Origin: Hamiltosporidium tvaerminnensis
Taxonomy: Eukaryota; Microsporidia; Dubosqiidae
Length of the DNA stretch: 64,000 nt
Direction of reading: 5' to 3'
Assembly (NCBI GenBank): GCA_022605425.2
Contig: JAKIMF020000004.1
Coordinates: 62,001 to 126,000 of the forward strand
The first letter of the stretch is position 1. Each line of letters opens with the position of its first letter. A program made the translations under genes and the position numbers. The notes beneath the pieces are model-generated. The model saw nothing but the letters and a program-made list of their open reading frames with translations, made no database searches and was not told the DNA's origin. Positions 48,100 through 59,850 of this stretch are shown piece after piece.

Positions 48100-48640
48100 A
48101 AAGTTGTTTGTGTTTTTAGTAACTAGATCATAAATCATTGTAAAATGCGTAGGAAATTGTTAAGCAAAATTATAGAACTCGGCTTTGGCTTATTCAAATT
48201 CGATGATCGTGTGGTTGTGGTAAATTAAAAAATACTTTTTAAATTCCGGGAAACTATAGACGTATGCTATATTTATAGAAATATCATTTAAATGTCTCAT
48301 TGGACCTAAACAAGGCGAAGAGACGGGTTTTCACAGAAAGCTTATTTCATTCGACGAGTTTTAAGTGATAAGGAATCCTGTTACTTCAAGAGAGCGTAAA
48401 AGAGTCTTTTTCATTTAATCAGATTTTTAGTGAGTTATAAGAACGAACTCCAGTACTTTGGCCAATAATAAGCTCTGCATACCTTTTATAAAAAAAAATT
48501 GATGTAAGTATCTTAGAATACCGATAGAGTGAAGGGGAGTATTTTATATATATTGCTTAGAACTGTGTTAACATTAGAAATCAATGTAAATATGCTATTT
48601 GCATAAAAAGATGGCATTTTCTAAATATGAATGCCTTTTT
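48100..48640 (+). repeat. R1 repeat, heavily decayed copy
   Basis: Follows the R1 order with many changes: TAGTAACTAGATCATAA (R1: TGTAACCAGATTGCAG), then GAACGAACTCCAGTACT, GTAAGTATCTTAGAATACCG, GAGTGAAGGGGAGTA, TTAGAACTGTGTTAACATT and AAAAGATGG. The beginning and the AATAAAG end are not recognisable. This is the oldest-looking copy in the window. Confidence 0.65.
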
Positions 48641-49625
48641 GCTCTTATGGTCAGTTTAAAATATTATTTCTGTAATCTGATGCGAAGTTTTTGCGGAAAT
48701 TTTATTTCTTATGAGTATACATACACTCATTTTCATATTTACAGCCATATATTTTTTTTTGGGCTTTGATCTATAAAATCAGGATGCCTTTTATTGTCAG
48801 CCATTATCTTTGCATCCGGATTGGATAGGAATATTTTTTTGGCTTGTTTTTTTCCTAATTATTTTGAATTATGAAAGCATATTTTTAGCTTAGGGTCGAG
48901 CTAGGTTAAAAAACACTTTTAGTAAATTTTCTGAATTTAAAAAATATGTTTCTATGATATTCGAGAAAAATTTCTAAGCTAACCAAAGGGTTTCAAGTTT
49001 GAAAAAAAAAACCTTCTAAAGTTCCAGATCTACATTATTTTTTGTTTATATAATAAGGAAAATAAATTTAAGCTATTCTTGATTGAACTGTTTAGAATAA
49101 ATCTTTGGTTATCAGTGTTTTTTTTCTGTTTTTAGTTTGTTCAGTTCTAATTTCCGGTATATTTAATCTCTTAGTTCTAGAAAATCCAAGCAATCTTTTC
49201 AATAAATTATTTTCAGCTACGTATTTGTATACAAATAAATTGAATGCGAATTTAATTTCATAGGAATTTAGGATCACAAAGGTATTTGAATCAAAGCTTA
49301 TACCTAACATTTTTTTATTTTACCATACTATTTACACATCAACATCCATTCTCGTTCTTTACACTCTTCATACTTCGTAAACTCTCGAAGTTGCGCTAAA
49401 CTAAACCCAATCTTCAAAAGAGATTGTCTAAAGACTCTACAATAATATGACTTCTGAATAGATTACCTGTTTATTGCTTTATTTTCATCAAAGAACACAG
49501 TAATTTAAGAAAAAAACGTAATATATGTGTCTTATACGATTCTAATATAAATAAAAAAATATTTGGAACTATAAAAAAAGTAAATTGAAGTAATCTATTG
49601 TCTAAATAAAAAGATCAGATCTAAA
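48641..49625. other. Gene-free A+T-rich region
   Basis: No convincing gene; a 72-codon frame at 49092-49310 has no recognisable content. Confidence 0.5.
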
Positions 49626-50063
49626 ATGGAATATAAATTCGATCAAATACTTAATATTATAAAAATCCGATATTATTCTTCAATTTATTACTCTTTTTAT
49701 TTTTTTAAAAATATATACCTTAGACCCTCTATGCTATATGTTGGTGGATTGCCGAAAATAGTATTTAAAACACAAAAAACCAAAACAAAAAAAGAGTTTA
49801 AATGTTGTATGACGAAAGAATTCTGTGTACTACTATATTCAGATAATACCTGCTATGTCGATAACCAAATGGATAAAGTATGTTTTGTATTGCCTATACA
49901 TCTTCCTTCATTTATACACAAATATGATAAAAAAATGAATTTACCTGATTCAATCAATAAATTTTTTGTTTTTAAAAGTAAAGAAGATAAAGAGATGTTT
50001 AGTAAATATTGCCAGGATTTTAATGACTTAAAAATTCGAAAAATTGGATTTTTGGATCGTTAA
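49626..50063 (+). CDS. Hypothetical protein, 145 aa
   Basis: ATG-started frame of 145 residues. It opens with an aromatic stretch (YYSSIYYSFYFFKNIYLRP, residues 16-34), continues with SMLYVGGLPKIVFKTQKTKTKK and then a Cys-containing part (CCMTKEFCVLLYSDNTCYV) and ends in a charged helix-like region. The balanced composition in the second half and the length in such A+T-rich DNA favour a real gene. No family is recognised. No CCC run precedes the start. The first segment is not hydrophobic enough for a clear membrane span. Confidence 0.5.
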   Translation: MEYKFDQILNIIKIRYYSSIYYSFYFFKNIYLRPSMLYVGGLPKIVFKTQKTKTKKEFKCCMTKEFCVLLYSDNTCYVDNQMDKVCFVLPIHLPSFIHKYDKKMNLPDSINKFFVFKSKEDKEMFSKYCQDFNDLKIRKIGFLDR

Positions 50064-52020
50064 AGAATCAATATATAGTTGTTATGACATGTTTTATAAT
50101 TTATCCTGTCTATACATTATAATTTAGACAATAAACATTGTGGTTTTTTCCCTATTTTTTATGAAAATAATTTAAAAAAAACGCAGTTTTGAAATTATTT
50201 AATTTTATATATTTCTTTGATAATATGATTATATTACATTATACTTATTAGAAATAATGCCTTATTTGACTTATTTTGCTAATTTATTAAAAAAGTAAAT
50301 ATTACCTTTAATCGAACCGTTATATGCTTACGTATGTTGGAAGCTTCATCAAATAACCGCATTGGTAGGTTAAATAATTGTATATTGAAGAATAAAATTA
50401 ATAACTTAGAAATATATCTGTTATTTCTTTTTTAATTTACCTCAAAGCATCTAATATATTTCAAATACTACAATATTAAAGAACCAAATTTATAAAAATA
50501 TAAAAAAATTTTAGCAAGGAAATTACTTTATAGATTTCATTTAGGTTTTTACAAGAAACGAATATAGAACATAGAATGATCGGAATAGCTGCTCTAAGTG
50601 TTAAGAGAAAGAATATAAAATCATATTATACTCTTTTTTGTCGAAGATAAATTATTTTGTATATTATTAGTAATTCAATAATATATTTGGTGTATTAAAA
50701 ACCTTTTAAAATTTATGTATAAATATAGTAAAGGAATCCAATAAATAAATGGATTTAAACTTTTTGTTATTTTTAGAATTATTAATTTACTTAATAAGTA
50801 AAACCAATATAATATTATATTATTTTGAAATTGTTTTTGATACATTTTTATGTTTTCCAAACTCCTTCTTTACCAATATTAGACAATTATATCATATAGA
50901 TAAAAAATTAATTGAAAAACTTCTAATCAAGTTTGGAAAGATTTTACAATATTTTCTTCAATATTTGAAGCGATAAAATCAATTATTAAGACTTTTTAGT
51001 AATCAGTTTGGTGTTGTTTGTAAGTTCAATGTAGGTATAATTCTTTATATGATATTTAAATGATGTTGTTACAAAGTAACAAAAAACCAATTAAAAATTA
51101 GAACATATGTTGATTTTACTCGTTAGTATCCAGAAAACAAATCTAGCTATTTCTTTTGATTGGCTGAAAGTATCTAACTCGAAATTAATTGCTTAGTGAA
51201 AAGAAATCACAGATATATGAATTGAAACACGCAAAGATAAAATGTTTAAAGAACTTATGCATCTATTACAGAGACATGTAAACGAAGAGAAGATGTTAAC
51301 TTTATGGAGATATAATTAGTTAACGGAATTGTGTGATATACAGACTGAAATATAGTGAACTACATAAAACATAGAAGGCAAGTTATATATCAATGAACCA
51401 TCGAATAGAATGCCTCAGTTAACTAAAGAAAAATAACAAACAAATAATAATTTCTTTCTAGGAAATAAATATTAAGAAAGATTATTAAAATTTATTTTCT
51501 GAGATAAGTGTAATCAAAAAATTATTTTGAAAAAAAACATTTACCGAAAATCCTATCATGAATCAAATAACCAAAACACAAAATATTTTGGAAGTATGAT
51601 ATAATTTAAATCTTGGGACCGTTAGATATTATTTATCTTCGATGTCAATTTTTAGAGATTATAAAAATTGTGTTTCGAAGTTTACGTTCTTTATTTAAAT
51701 ACAAAAGAGGCTTTCATTTTTTATATATTTAGAATGAACTTCTATGTTCTAAAAAATTTTAGTATGATGCAATAGGTTTATTTTTTAAATAAAATAATCG
51801 TTTTAATATAAACTCTGTATATTTAGTGTGTATTTATTACTTATATTATCAGAAGATTGAACAAGTAATACTTATTTTAATTAATTAGGACAGTAAAATA
51901 TAAATTTTAATCAATATTTTTTTAAATGCTTAAATTTTCATCTCAAACTCAAAATAATGAATCGAAAGATACCTTTCAACATTCGAAACTTATATTTAAA
52001 AAAAAGAAATAAATTTTTAT
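50064..52020. other. Gene-free region, possible old coding remnant
   Basis: Mostly A+T-rich. Around 51240-51440 one frame reads KMFKELMHLLQRHVNEEKM and goes on with only a few stops, which may be a remnant of a gene or retroelement, but I cannot name it. Confidence 0.4.
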
Positions 52021-53343
52021 TTAGAGATCAAATATATTTTCATAAAGCATATTTATAAAAATCTGTTGGGTAAAATTCAAATTCGGAAGAAATAATTTAA
52101 CGATCAGCCATTTAAAAAGATTGGCTATTATGTTTTCAATACATTCATTTTCTAGATTTATAGTGGCATAGGCATTATTTATATCTTTGTACTGTAAAAT
52201 ATTTACAATTTTAAGATTCTCATCAACATAGAGTATTATTTTATCTTTTTTTTCGAAAAAAATAGATTTGAAAATATATTTTGCTGTTTTAGTTCTAAAA
52301 TCATAACCTATAAAATAATATTCAAAATAAATATATTCCGAATTATCACGATAATCATTTGAAAGAATTAACGTCTTGTATCTTGTTTTTGCCAAATCGT
52401 AAAAGAATATATTTTCATATGAAAAAAATCTATCTTGGATACTTATATATGTCTTAATATTAATTTTGTCATTTTTTAAGGACTTTGAAATTTCAAGTGA
52501 AACTATTTTAAGCGAATAGTTTTTCCTAATTTTAAAACTATAACTATTCTGATCATGATTCAGTGCATATTCATATCTCCAGTAAAATTCTATTTGATAT
52601 TTTAATATAATACCATTAAAATAATCTATTTGTTCTTCATAAAATGTTTTATTGTCTAAATTATTTAGATTTTTATAACATTTAGATGATAAAATGATTC
52701 TGGTGTAGAATATAGAAGCGGTGATACTGAAAGCATAAGTATCTGTAACAAATTCTAAAAATTTATCAGGCAGATTTAAAACATATTCTGATGAAAATTT
52801 TACATCATAGATCATAAATCGAAAATACGTATAATTGAAATCACTGAAGCAAACAGAAAAAATCCTAAATATTTTAGAAAAAATGAATAATTTAGCAATC
52901 AAAACAGAAAGAAGTTTATCATATAAAAATATTTTACGAATATATGTAGTATTACCATCGTCTATAAATTTAAAATAATTAACAGAGAATATATATACTT
53001 CCAAGCTGCACTTTTTTAAATAAAAACATTCTATCTTATCCAATATGTTTGTATTTAATTCTTCATTATTACGTGTATCTATAAAAATTTTAAACATTTG
53101 AGATTCAGAACGTCTTATATAGTTACTTATTGATTCATTTACATCCATTTCAAGGTTGAGTGTTTCCAATAAAATCTCAAAATAATCAGTATCTGCAAAT
53201 GTCTGAAGTATATTTTCAGAATATTTATATCTTTTTTCACATAAATTGTCCAGTTTTGAACTAAATTCTGTCAGATTTATACTAAAAACCAATACAAACC
53301 ACATAATAACATTACTATGGTTTTTGATATGTAACATAAACAT
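52021..53343 (-). CDS. Secreted hypothetical protein, 440 aa
   Basis: A complete 440-residue frame, very rich in Phe, Tyr, Ile and Lys. Two starts are possible: ATG 53343 gives MFMLHIKNHSNVIMWFVLVF, while ATG at 53304 (residue 14) gives MWFVLVFSINLTEFSS, a more typical signal peptide. After it comes a polar region with CEKRY and later Cys residues at wide spacing. No later clear membrane span except a moderately hydrophobic LLSVLIAKLFIF near residue 145. I recognise no domain. The gene lacks the CCC signal and stands alone between long gene-free stretches. It is probably a lineage-specific exported protein. Confidence 0.72.
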   Translation of the reverse strand: MFMLHIKNHSNVIMWFVLVFSINLTEFSSKLDNLCEKRYKYSENILQTFADTDYFEILLETLNLEMDVNESISNYIRRSESQMFKIFIDTRNNEELNTNILDKIECFYLKKCSLEVYIFSVNYFKFIDDGNTTYIRKIFLYDKLLSVLIAKLFIFSKIFRIFSVCFSDFNYTYFRFMIYDVKFSSEYVLNLPDKFLEFVTDTYAFSITASIFYTRIILSSKCYKNLNNLDNKTFYEEQIDYFNGIILKYQIEFYWRYEYALNHDQNSYSFKIRKNYSLKIVSLEISKSLKNDKINIKTYISIQDRFFSYENIFFYDLAKTRYKTLILSNDYRDNSEYIYFEYYFIGYDFRTKTAKYIFKSIFFEKKDKIILYVDENLKIVNILQYKDINNAYATINLENECIENIIANLFKWLIVKLFLPNLNFTQQIFINMLYENIFDL

Positions 53344-55099
53344 AACAATTCCTTTTAAATTTCTTTTATAATTTATATATATAAATTGATTAAAATCCTT
53401 AAATCTAGAGACTTATCTGTAATTATATTGCTTAATATGAATCTATTGAAATTATTTTAATATTAATTAGATTACAATTTATTTAAATGCTAGTTTGAGA
53501 AATATAGAAAGCGGGATACAAAATACTTTTCTTTTTTCTATAAATAGAACTTCTGGGTTTCATATATATTGTTTGTTTAAGTTCTTATATATTTTAATGA
53601 AATTCTTCATATATCTTTTTTAAAAAAAATCATATTTCAAGTTATAATTAAATATTATCTTTTGAATATATGGTTATAAGTGAATATTGTTTTACTGGTG
53701 GCAGTTTGATACTCAGATAATCTAAGTTTCCAATATGAAATTGCAAAACTTTTATTAATACTATATATAGAGAATATCTATTAATAATTAAAGATTTAAT
53801 TTATTTGTCTAAAAAGAAAACATAATAAAAAGATTTGCAGATTTTTTGCTAGGAAAAAAGAATTTTTAAGGTATTCCTAATGTTTTAAAAATTGTTTTTT
53901 TAATATATCTAGTAGGAAAGAAAACCGTATAATTATGAAATAAATTGCACGTTATCAGACATTTTTATTCATATATAAATATAATTTATAGTGTTAAGAA
54001 TAATTAAATTATGATTGAAATTTTAATTTGCATTTTTATATTTTTATATTTTTTTATTTAGCGTTTCAGAGGAATAAGCATGAAATATAAACAGTTTTAA
54101 TTATATACGCGACTTACATAATATTGTTAAAAACCTTTCCTATGTTATAATTAAGTAAACTAAAAAGTAAGCCATTCTAATTTTACAATTAAATTTTAAG
54201 CGATATTATGCAGTTCGGGTATAAAACCTAAAAAATGAATTTATTAGAAAGTCATATTTCGTGTTTTTAAACTTGATATGAGGATAAGCCCATAAATGTT
54301 CTGTAATTGCTAAATTTATATGATATCAAAGTATAATATATAAATAGTCTTATATTATTATATACTCCTGGAAAATGACCTTTAATTAACTTATGTTAGT
54401 TATTTTAGATTCATAATCAAGAAATATTTAAATCAAAAGAATTTACTAGACAAAGACATATCAAAGAGTTTTTCTGTTAAAATAAGATTTTAGTAATGGT
54501 TATATTCAAAAAACCAATGCATATAATCTTTGAATTTGATTGAAGAGAGCCTAAATCAACAAATATTTTATTACTCAACTAAATATAATTGAAAAGGATT
54601 TGAGCTTAAAATCTTTAGAAAACCATATGAGCAAAAAAACATGTTTTTATTTGTGATGTTTCAGTTAAAAACAATAATCAACTGTATAGTTACATCAGAA
54701 AAAATAAAAAATTGGATAATATAACAGAATATTTTCAAAAAAAAAGAAAATCATAAATAATACATTTGCAAATATTTTATTGATTTCTTAAAAAATGCTA
54801 TGAACCATTTTTATCTTTAATACCAGAAAAAGAAAATATGTTTAAATTTATAGAATATTTTATTGCCATCCAGGAATTTTGAATACTTTACAAAAATCCT
54901 AGAAAGAGGCTTAATTGAAATAATGAACCAAGAGTAATTTACCCCAAAGTAATTTTAATACAGAATAAAAATGAACAGGAAAAATACTTTAAAATCCAGG
55001 CATATTTAGGGCTAAGTTTACATTCAGAAAATTTTGTAAACAATATGTTCTTGCGAAAAAGAAAATTGATTTTCTTTTATTAAAAACCATTGCCAACAT
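53344..55099. other. Gene-free A+T-rich region
   Basis: No gene recognised. From about 54880 the composition becomes less A+T-rich, and this may be the start of the LINE relic that follows. Confidence 0.5.
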
Positions 55100-56450
55100 A
55101 TAACTGCTACTCTTCTTGATGGATTAGGCGTCTAAAAATACCTCGAATATTAGAAAATAGCAGAAAAATCTCAACATGTAATTCGTTTGAAGAAGTTCGG
55201 ATTAAACTGATAGACTGGCTAGAAACATTTCCCGCACGAGATCAATTGCGAGCAATCAATACCGGAAATATCTTAAGCAAACTATCATATAGATCTACTT
55301 TGATAGAACCGACGGACTTGTCAAAGCAGATGATGCAGCCGTACTGTGTTAGTAAAGAACAAGATACATCCGCTTAGGAAGTAAAAACTTCTATAAGTTC
55401 CCTGTAAAGAACTTTAAAGAGGTTTAAATGGTCTTGAGATGAGAAGAAAAATATGCTTCTTCAAGTCTTGGATTTCCCGGATAAATCCAAAACATCGATC
55501 AGAAGCGTTGAAATCCTAAAGTGAAAAATGTTAATAAAACCCAGCTCGAATAAATAAAAGATTTTTTATCAGTAAAATTCTTCTTTTAAAGGAAGTCACC
55601 AAGAAAAGTCTAGAAAAAGCTCAACTAGCTATTTTATTTAACGAAATTGGAAAAATAAGACAATTTCAGGTTATTATGCAAGAAACAAATTAACTACTAA
55701 GTGTAAACGACACCTGAATATAGTTAAATGAAGGATGTATACGATCACGTGATAAACTAGTGTTCTACTATATCCTCAACAGAAATATATTCTCGGGCAG
55801 AAAGTGTGTGTCAACAGTGCAATTTGTCTAGCAAAACAGAAGATCATTTAACCTCAAGATGTAAAAAAATGACTGAACATGACTATATTAGACGACATGA
55901 TGAAGTGTTTAGAGCGAAAATTACAACTTAATATATATATAAAGTTTAAATTACAAAACGAATTAAGAGTCAGTCAGAGTAAGAATTTTATGATAACAAA
56001 TATACAAAGATAAGTATAGGCATCAGAATAAAAATTGATGTCAAGTTTCCGAATAATTGATCAGATATATTCATTTTGAACAAGAGGCAGAACAATATAA
56101 TCTAATTAAAGCCCAAATCACTTCTCAAGACCAACTGCGAGTAGCTAAAACAGATAAACTTAGAAGTCATGACCTGTTAGCACATGATTTGGATTTTTTT
56201 ATAAATATAGTGTGGAGATAATTCCTTATGGTATAACCTTAGACGGTATTGTAGCAAAATATTATAAGTCGTATGTTAAAAGACTACAAATATCCATGAA
56301 TGTAGAAGAATATCTTCTGTCGATAGTACTTAAGAAGACGTTGAAATAATTCTCTTTGATTGGCGAAGAGGGCTTGAATCGGGAACAAAGGAACTAGAAA
56401 AATTAAATAAAAACTATTCTAAATATAAGTTAAAAATAAATTTGCCTCAA
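55100..56450 (+). mobile_element. LINE relic with CCHC and endonuclease-like domains
   Basis: Decayed non-LTR retrotransposon of the same family as 29963-30610, here with more of its upstream part. Readable pieces, in shifting frames: EEVRIKLIDWLETFPARDQ (55170-55240), LNEGCIRSRDKLVFYYI near 55740, then CQQC...HLTSRC near 55810-55865 (CX2CX8HX4C, a CCHC zinc knuckle), KKMTEHDYIRRHDEVFR, and at 56100-56345 ITSQDQLRVAKTDKLRSHDLLAHDL, VEIIPYGITLDGIVAKYYKSYVKR and MNVEEYLLSIVLKKTLK. The last blocks align in order with those of the copy at 30 kb. A CCHC motif before a restriction-like endonuclease is the layout of R2/R4/CRE/NeSL-type LINEs. Many stops and shifts make it inactive. Confidence 0.8.
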
Positions 56451-57628
56451 ACCAAATAAAATCATTTTAATGAACACAATACTTTTGTTACGCTTGATGG
56501 TTTGTTGAGCTCCTAATATTAAGTAATTTTATTCGATATATTGAATTCACTGTTAGATTTTTAAGCTATTCTTCCTTGATTAATAGTTCTGCAAAATTGT
56601 GTTTAATATATTGTAAGTTAATTTTAAATACACCCTTTTAACCTATATATATTTAAAAATTTAGAGTTTTTGCTAGATTTACACGTTTTATGACATCACG
56701 GGTGTGCTTTCTTCCCATCTTTGACGTTTCTTCGCTTGGTTTTTATCTACCTGAGAAATATATAGTTGTCGATGCCTTTTTGTGCCCTCAAATCTTTATA
56801 TTACTTCCACTCTTAATTACACAGTAGTCTGTACGAACCATTTTTGATTCGTTTGCGAATACTCGTATGAAACTATCTCAAAATTTAATTTTTCTGGATT
56901 AAATATTTTTGCTCTTTTTACAAAGTTTTCATTCTTTAATCTAGTATATCTCAAAATTACATATCCGGCATAGATTTTATATTTTACTTCTGTTTTTTTT
57001 ACATTTGATTTTCAACAAAATAATGGATACAATATTTTGCTTTTTAAGACATATCATCCTGTTTCTCATTATTACACGTTAATAAAAAAAACACACGTAT
57101 TGCATATATTTCTCGCCTCTTTTAATGTCATATTTTATGCTCTTTTAGGAAAGAAACTTCTACTTTTAATATATGATTTTCTATAAAAAAAAGTAATATT
57201 CTCTAATTTTTTTATTAGATTTAAAACTTAGATTAGTTTCAAGTCAATTTTAATACTATTTATATTTGCTTTAGAAGTAAAAAGCAATAGTCTTTAATTA
57301 TTGTATTGTGATTCTATTTGATAATCTAATTAAAATCTTTGTTTTTATAATTTTATGAAAATTAATTTTATTCTTTTTAAACTTCTATTTGGTATACAAA
57401 TGTAACAAAATGATTTATAAATTTAAAAATCTATTTTCTAAGAATTTTATATACAATTTAGTTTTTATTTTGTTTCATTTATAATAGTTTTTTTACGAAA
57501 TACCTTTTTAAGATATGAAACTCTCCTTGAGACTATAAAAATTATATTTTATAAAAATAATTGAAAATAAAGTAGAAATTTAAATACAAAGAATAAAAAT
57601 ATTGAACTAAAACTTCAACGAACTTTAA
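56451..57628. other. Gene-free A+T-rich region
   Basis: Between the LINE relic and the repeat after CCT6; nothing recognised. Confidence 0.5.
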
Positions 57629-57772
57629 TTCAGAAAATAAATTTAATCTTCAAATAATTTTTAATTCAGAAAGTAAATATAATCTTCAAATAATTTTTAA
57701 TTTAGAAAGTAAATTTAATCTTCAAATAATTTTTAATTCAGAAAATAAATTTGATCTTCAAATAATTTTTAA
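57629..57772 (+). repeat. 36-bp tandem repeat, four units
   Basis: A 36-base unit beginning TTCAGAAAATAAATTTAATC starts at 57629, 57665, 57701, 57737 and, partially, 57773. Spacing is exactly 36 with a few substitutions. It lies 57 bases past the stop of CCT6, on its 3' side. Confidence 0.95.
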
Positions 57773-57828
57773 TTCAGAAATTAAAATATCAATTTAAATA
57801 CTAAGAATAAAAACTTTTAAATAAAATT

Positions 57829-59403
57829 TTAATGACCTTCCTTTCCATTCATATTGTCTTCTCTTAACTGTTTTCCTGCCTTAATAATTTCATCAACCAT
57901 TAAAAGACTAACAGACATAACACATGCATTAGCTATTACACGATTAACAACAATATAATTATCAATAACTCTTTCCCACTGTCCTTTCTCAACTTTAACA
58001 ATATTCTCTTCAACACTTCCATCAAAATTTTTGATAAGAATTTTAGCCATTTTAATCATGACATCTTTTAAGACAAGACAGCCTGCTACTTCTTTTTCAG
58101 AAACATTTCTTGCTGTGCTTTCCATGAATTTAGAAAGTTTTAAATATAAAGATGGTCCGCCTTCTATGAAAACTTTATCTCTGATTATAAAACTAAGACT
58201 TTTTAAGGTACTTTTAATACCACTTATTACTCTTTCCATTTCGAAATCATTACATCCACGAACCAAGATGGTACAACTACCACCAAAAGGAACATCTTCT
58301 ATAAAAGTAAATTTTTCTTCTCCTAAATTTTCTACGCGAACTTTTCCACAAAAACCCATATTTTCCATTTTTATTTCTTCTATTCTACTGATAAGAGAAC
58401 CACCGCACATTTTTGTAAGCCTTTCCATATTTCTACGTTTTGCTCGTCTCAATGCCAATACACCTTCATTACTCAAAACTTCTAAACTAATAGGATCGAT
58501 TCCTCGTTCACTTACAACCATAAGAGTTTTATTCTTAGTTTTTAATTCTTTGGCGAACTCTGCAATACACTTTGCTCGTTGAAAAATAAATTTTCGTTCG
58601 CTTCCTACCAAGGAATCTCTTTGTTCTGCACTCGAATATAGAAATTGTGCATTTATTTCGGGTTTTTCGTATTCCAAACTTAAATTAGTAATCATTACTA
58701 CTACATTTTCTAAATACGTGGGCATAAGAGGATGTCTACCTCCGTGATCCAGAACCAGTCCTTTAACTAACCTAGTTTCTTTTATATCCCCTTCACCCAT
58801 TTTAATAACCTCCACCATATTTATATCTAAAAAAGATTTTTGATTTGATTCACTCTGTGAGACCAAAATACATTTCAAAGATTTTACAACAATTGGTACT
58901 AAAATTTCTGCAATATTTTTATTCATTTTTGTGTTCAATTGATTAGAACAAATCTCATAAAGAATATTATCAATATAATTAATAGATGCACTATCCATAC
59001 TGATGGGTACTGCTAAAGTAGAAAGATATTGCAGAAGTAATGTACAACCAGTCTGTATACCTTGACATATTCTATGAATATTAGTATCTTCAAGAAATAA
59101 TCTACAAGAATGATTGAATATTTCACAGCACATTACAATAAAGGAAGAAGTGCCATCACCTAATATCTGTGAAATAGATTGCGAGGCTTTGTTGATAAGA
59201 ATGGTAGTTGGATGAGAAAATTGTATTTCTTTTGTTAAAGTATTACCGTCTTTTGTCAATTTAAGTGTGAGAGATGGTGAACATAACATTTTTAATGAAC
59301 CTTTTGGTCCGATATTTGATTGAAAGAAAGATGAAAGTGCAGAGGTTGCAGATGAATTTATTAGAAGTGCTTGTCCTTTTTGAGTTACTTGTGCTTCTGA
59401 CAT
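57829..59403 (-). CDS. CCT6: T-complex protein 1 subunit zeta (CCT6)
   Basis: One of the eight subunits of the cytosolic chaperonin TRiC/CCT that folds actin, tubulin and other proteins with ATP. The 524 residues match the family length. Seen: GPKGS (32-36), KLTKDGN (48-54), GDGTSS (82-87; catalytic Asp of the equatorial domain kept), RLVKGLVLDHGGRHP (apical domain entry, strongly CCT6), SLEYEKPEIN, GIDPISLEVLSNEGVLALRRAKRRNMERL and GEEKFTFIEDV. These are zeta-specific phrases, so the subunit call is firm. Odd: where CCT6 has a G-A-G-A/GGGA element with a following Glu, this protein has IEGGPSLYLKL without the Glu; the second half of the protein is generally more diverged. CCT6 is known as a weakly ATP-hydrolysing subunit, so relaxed constraint is plausible. 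The ATG at 59403 has CCCC two bases upstream. Confidence 0.93.
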   Translation of the reverse strand: MSEAQVTQKGQALLINSSATSALSSFFQSNIGPKGSLKMLCSPSLTLKLTKDGNTLTKEIQFSHPTTILINKASQSISQILGDGTSSFIVMCCEIFNHSCRLFLEDTNIHRICQGIQTGCTLLLQYLSTLAVPISMDSASINYIDNILYEICSNQLNTKMNKNIAEILVPIVVKSLKCILVSQSESNQKSFLDINMVEVIKMGEGDIKETRLVKGLVLDHGGRHPLMPTYLENVVVMITNLSLEYEKPEINAQFLYSSAEQRDSLVGSERKFIFQRAKCIAEFAKELKTKNKTLMVVSERGIDPISLEVLSNEGVLALRRAKRRNMERLTKMCGGSLISRIEEIKMENMGFCGKVRVENLGEEKFTFIEDVPFGGSCTILVRGCNDFEMERVISGIKSTLKSLSFIIRDKVFIEGGPSLYLKLSKFMESTARNVSEKEVAGCLVLKDVMIKMAKILIKNFDGSVEENIVKVEKGQWERVIDNYIVVNRVIANACVMSVSLLMVDEIIKAGKQLREDNMNGKEGH

Positions 59404-59405
59404 TT

Positions 59406-59409
59406 GGGG
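59406..59409 (-). promoter_or_regulatory. CCCC start signal of CCT6
   Basis: CACCCCAAATG on the minus strand; the closest spacing (two bases) of the five genes with this signal. Confidence 0.55.
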
Positions 59410-59850
59410 TGAGTAGTTTTTAAGAAATAAATATTTTTTTTATGTTTTCAAGAAAAGGAATGTTAGATTTTTTTTAAGTGATTTTTAATTTCGAAGAGTA
59501 AAAATTTTTATAGAAAATGTCGTTAGGAATAAAATATTTTTAAATATTTGATTTACGTTAAAATAAAACCAATAAATATAGGTTTGATCTTTTTTGTTCA
59601 TTTATGACCTCTCTAATTTATCAAAGAATAAATGTTTATATTTGTGTATTCGTATTCTAAAATATTAATCATTAGATCGATTTTAAGGAAGAAATAATCA
59701 TGAAGATAACAAAGAATAAAATTGTACCAAATTTTCATATTTCAATATTTTTTTACAATTTTACACGTGTTTACTAAATATAAAATAAATTAAGATTCAA
59801 GAAATTACTATTTTACAGAATATTTTTCAAACATAATTAGTTCGATAAAA
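59410..59850. other. A+T-rich spacer
   Basis: Upstream region of CCT6 up to the 3' end of an R1 copy; nothing else recognised. Confidence 0.5.

Noticed and set aside
50749-50976. 75-codon ATG frame with hydrophobic residues
   Set aside because: Composition is what A+T-rich DNA gives by chance, and an open frame of similar length exists on the other strand. No support for a gene.
58031-58582. 183-codon frame on the plus strand
   Set aside because: Antisense shadow of CCT6, whose protein motifs are unmistakable.
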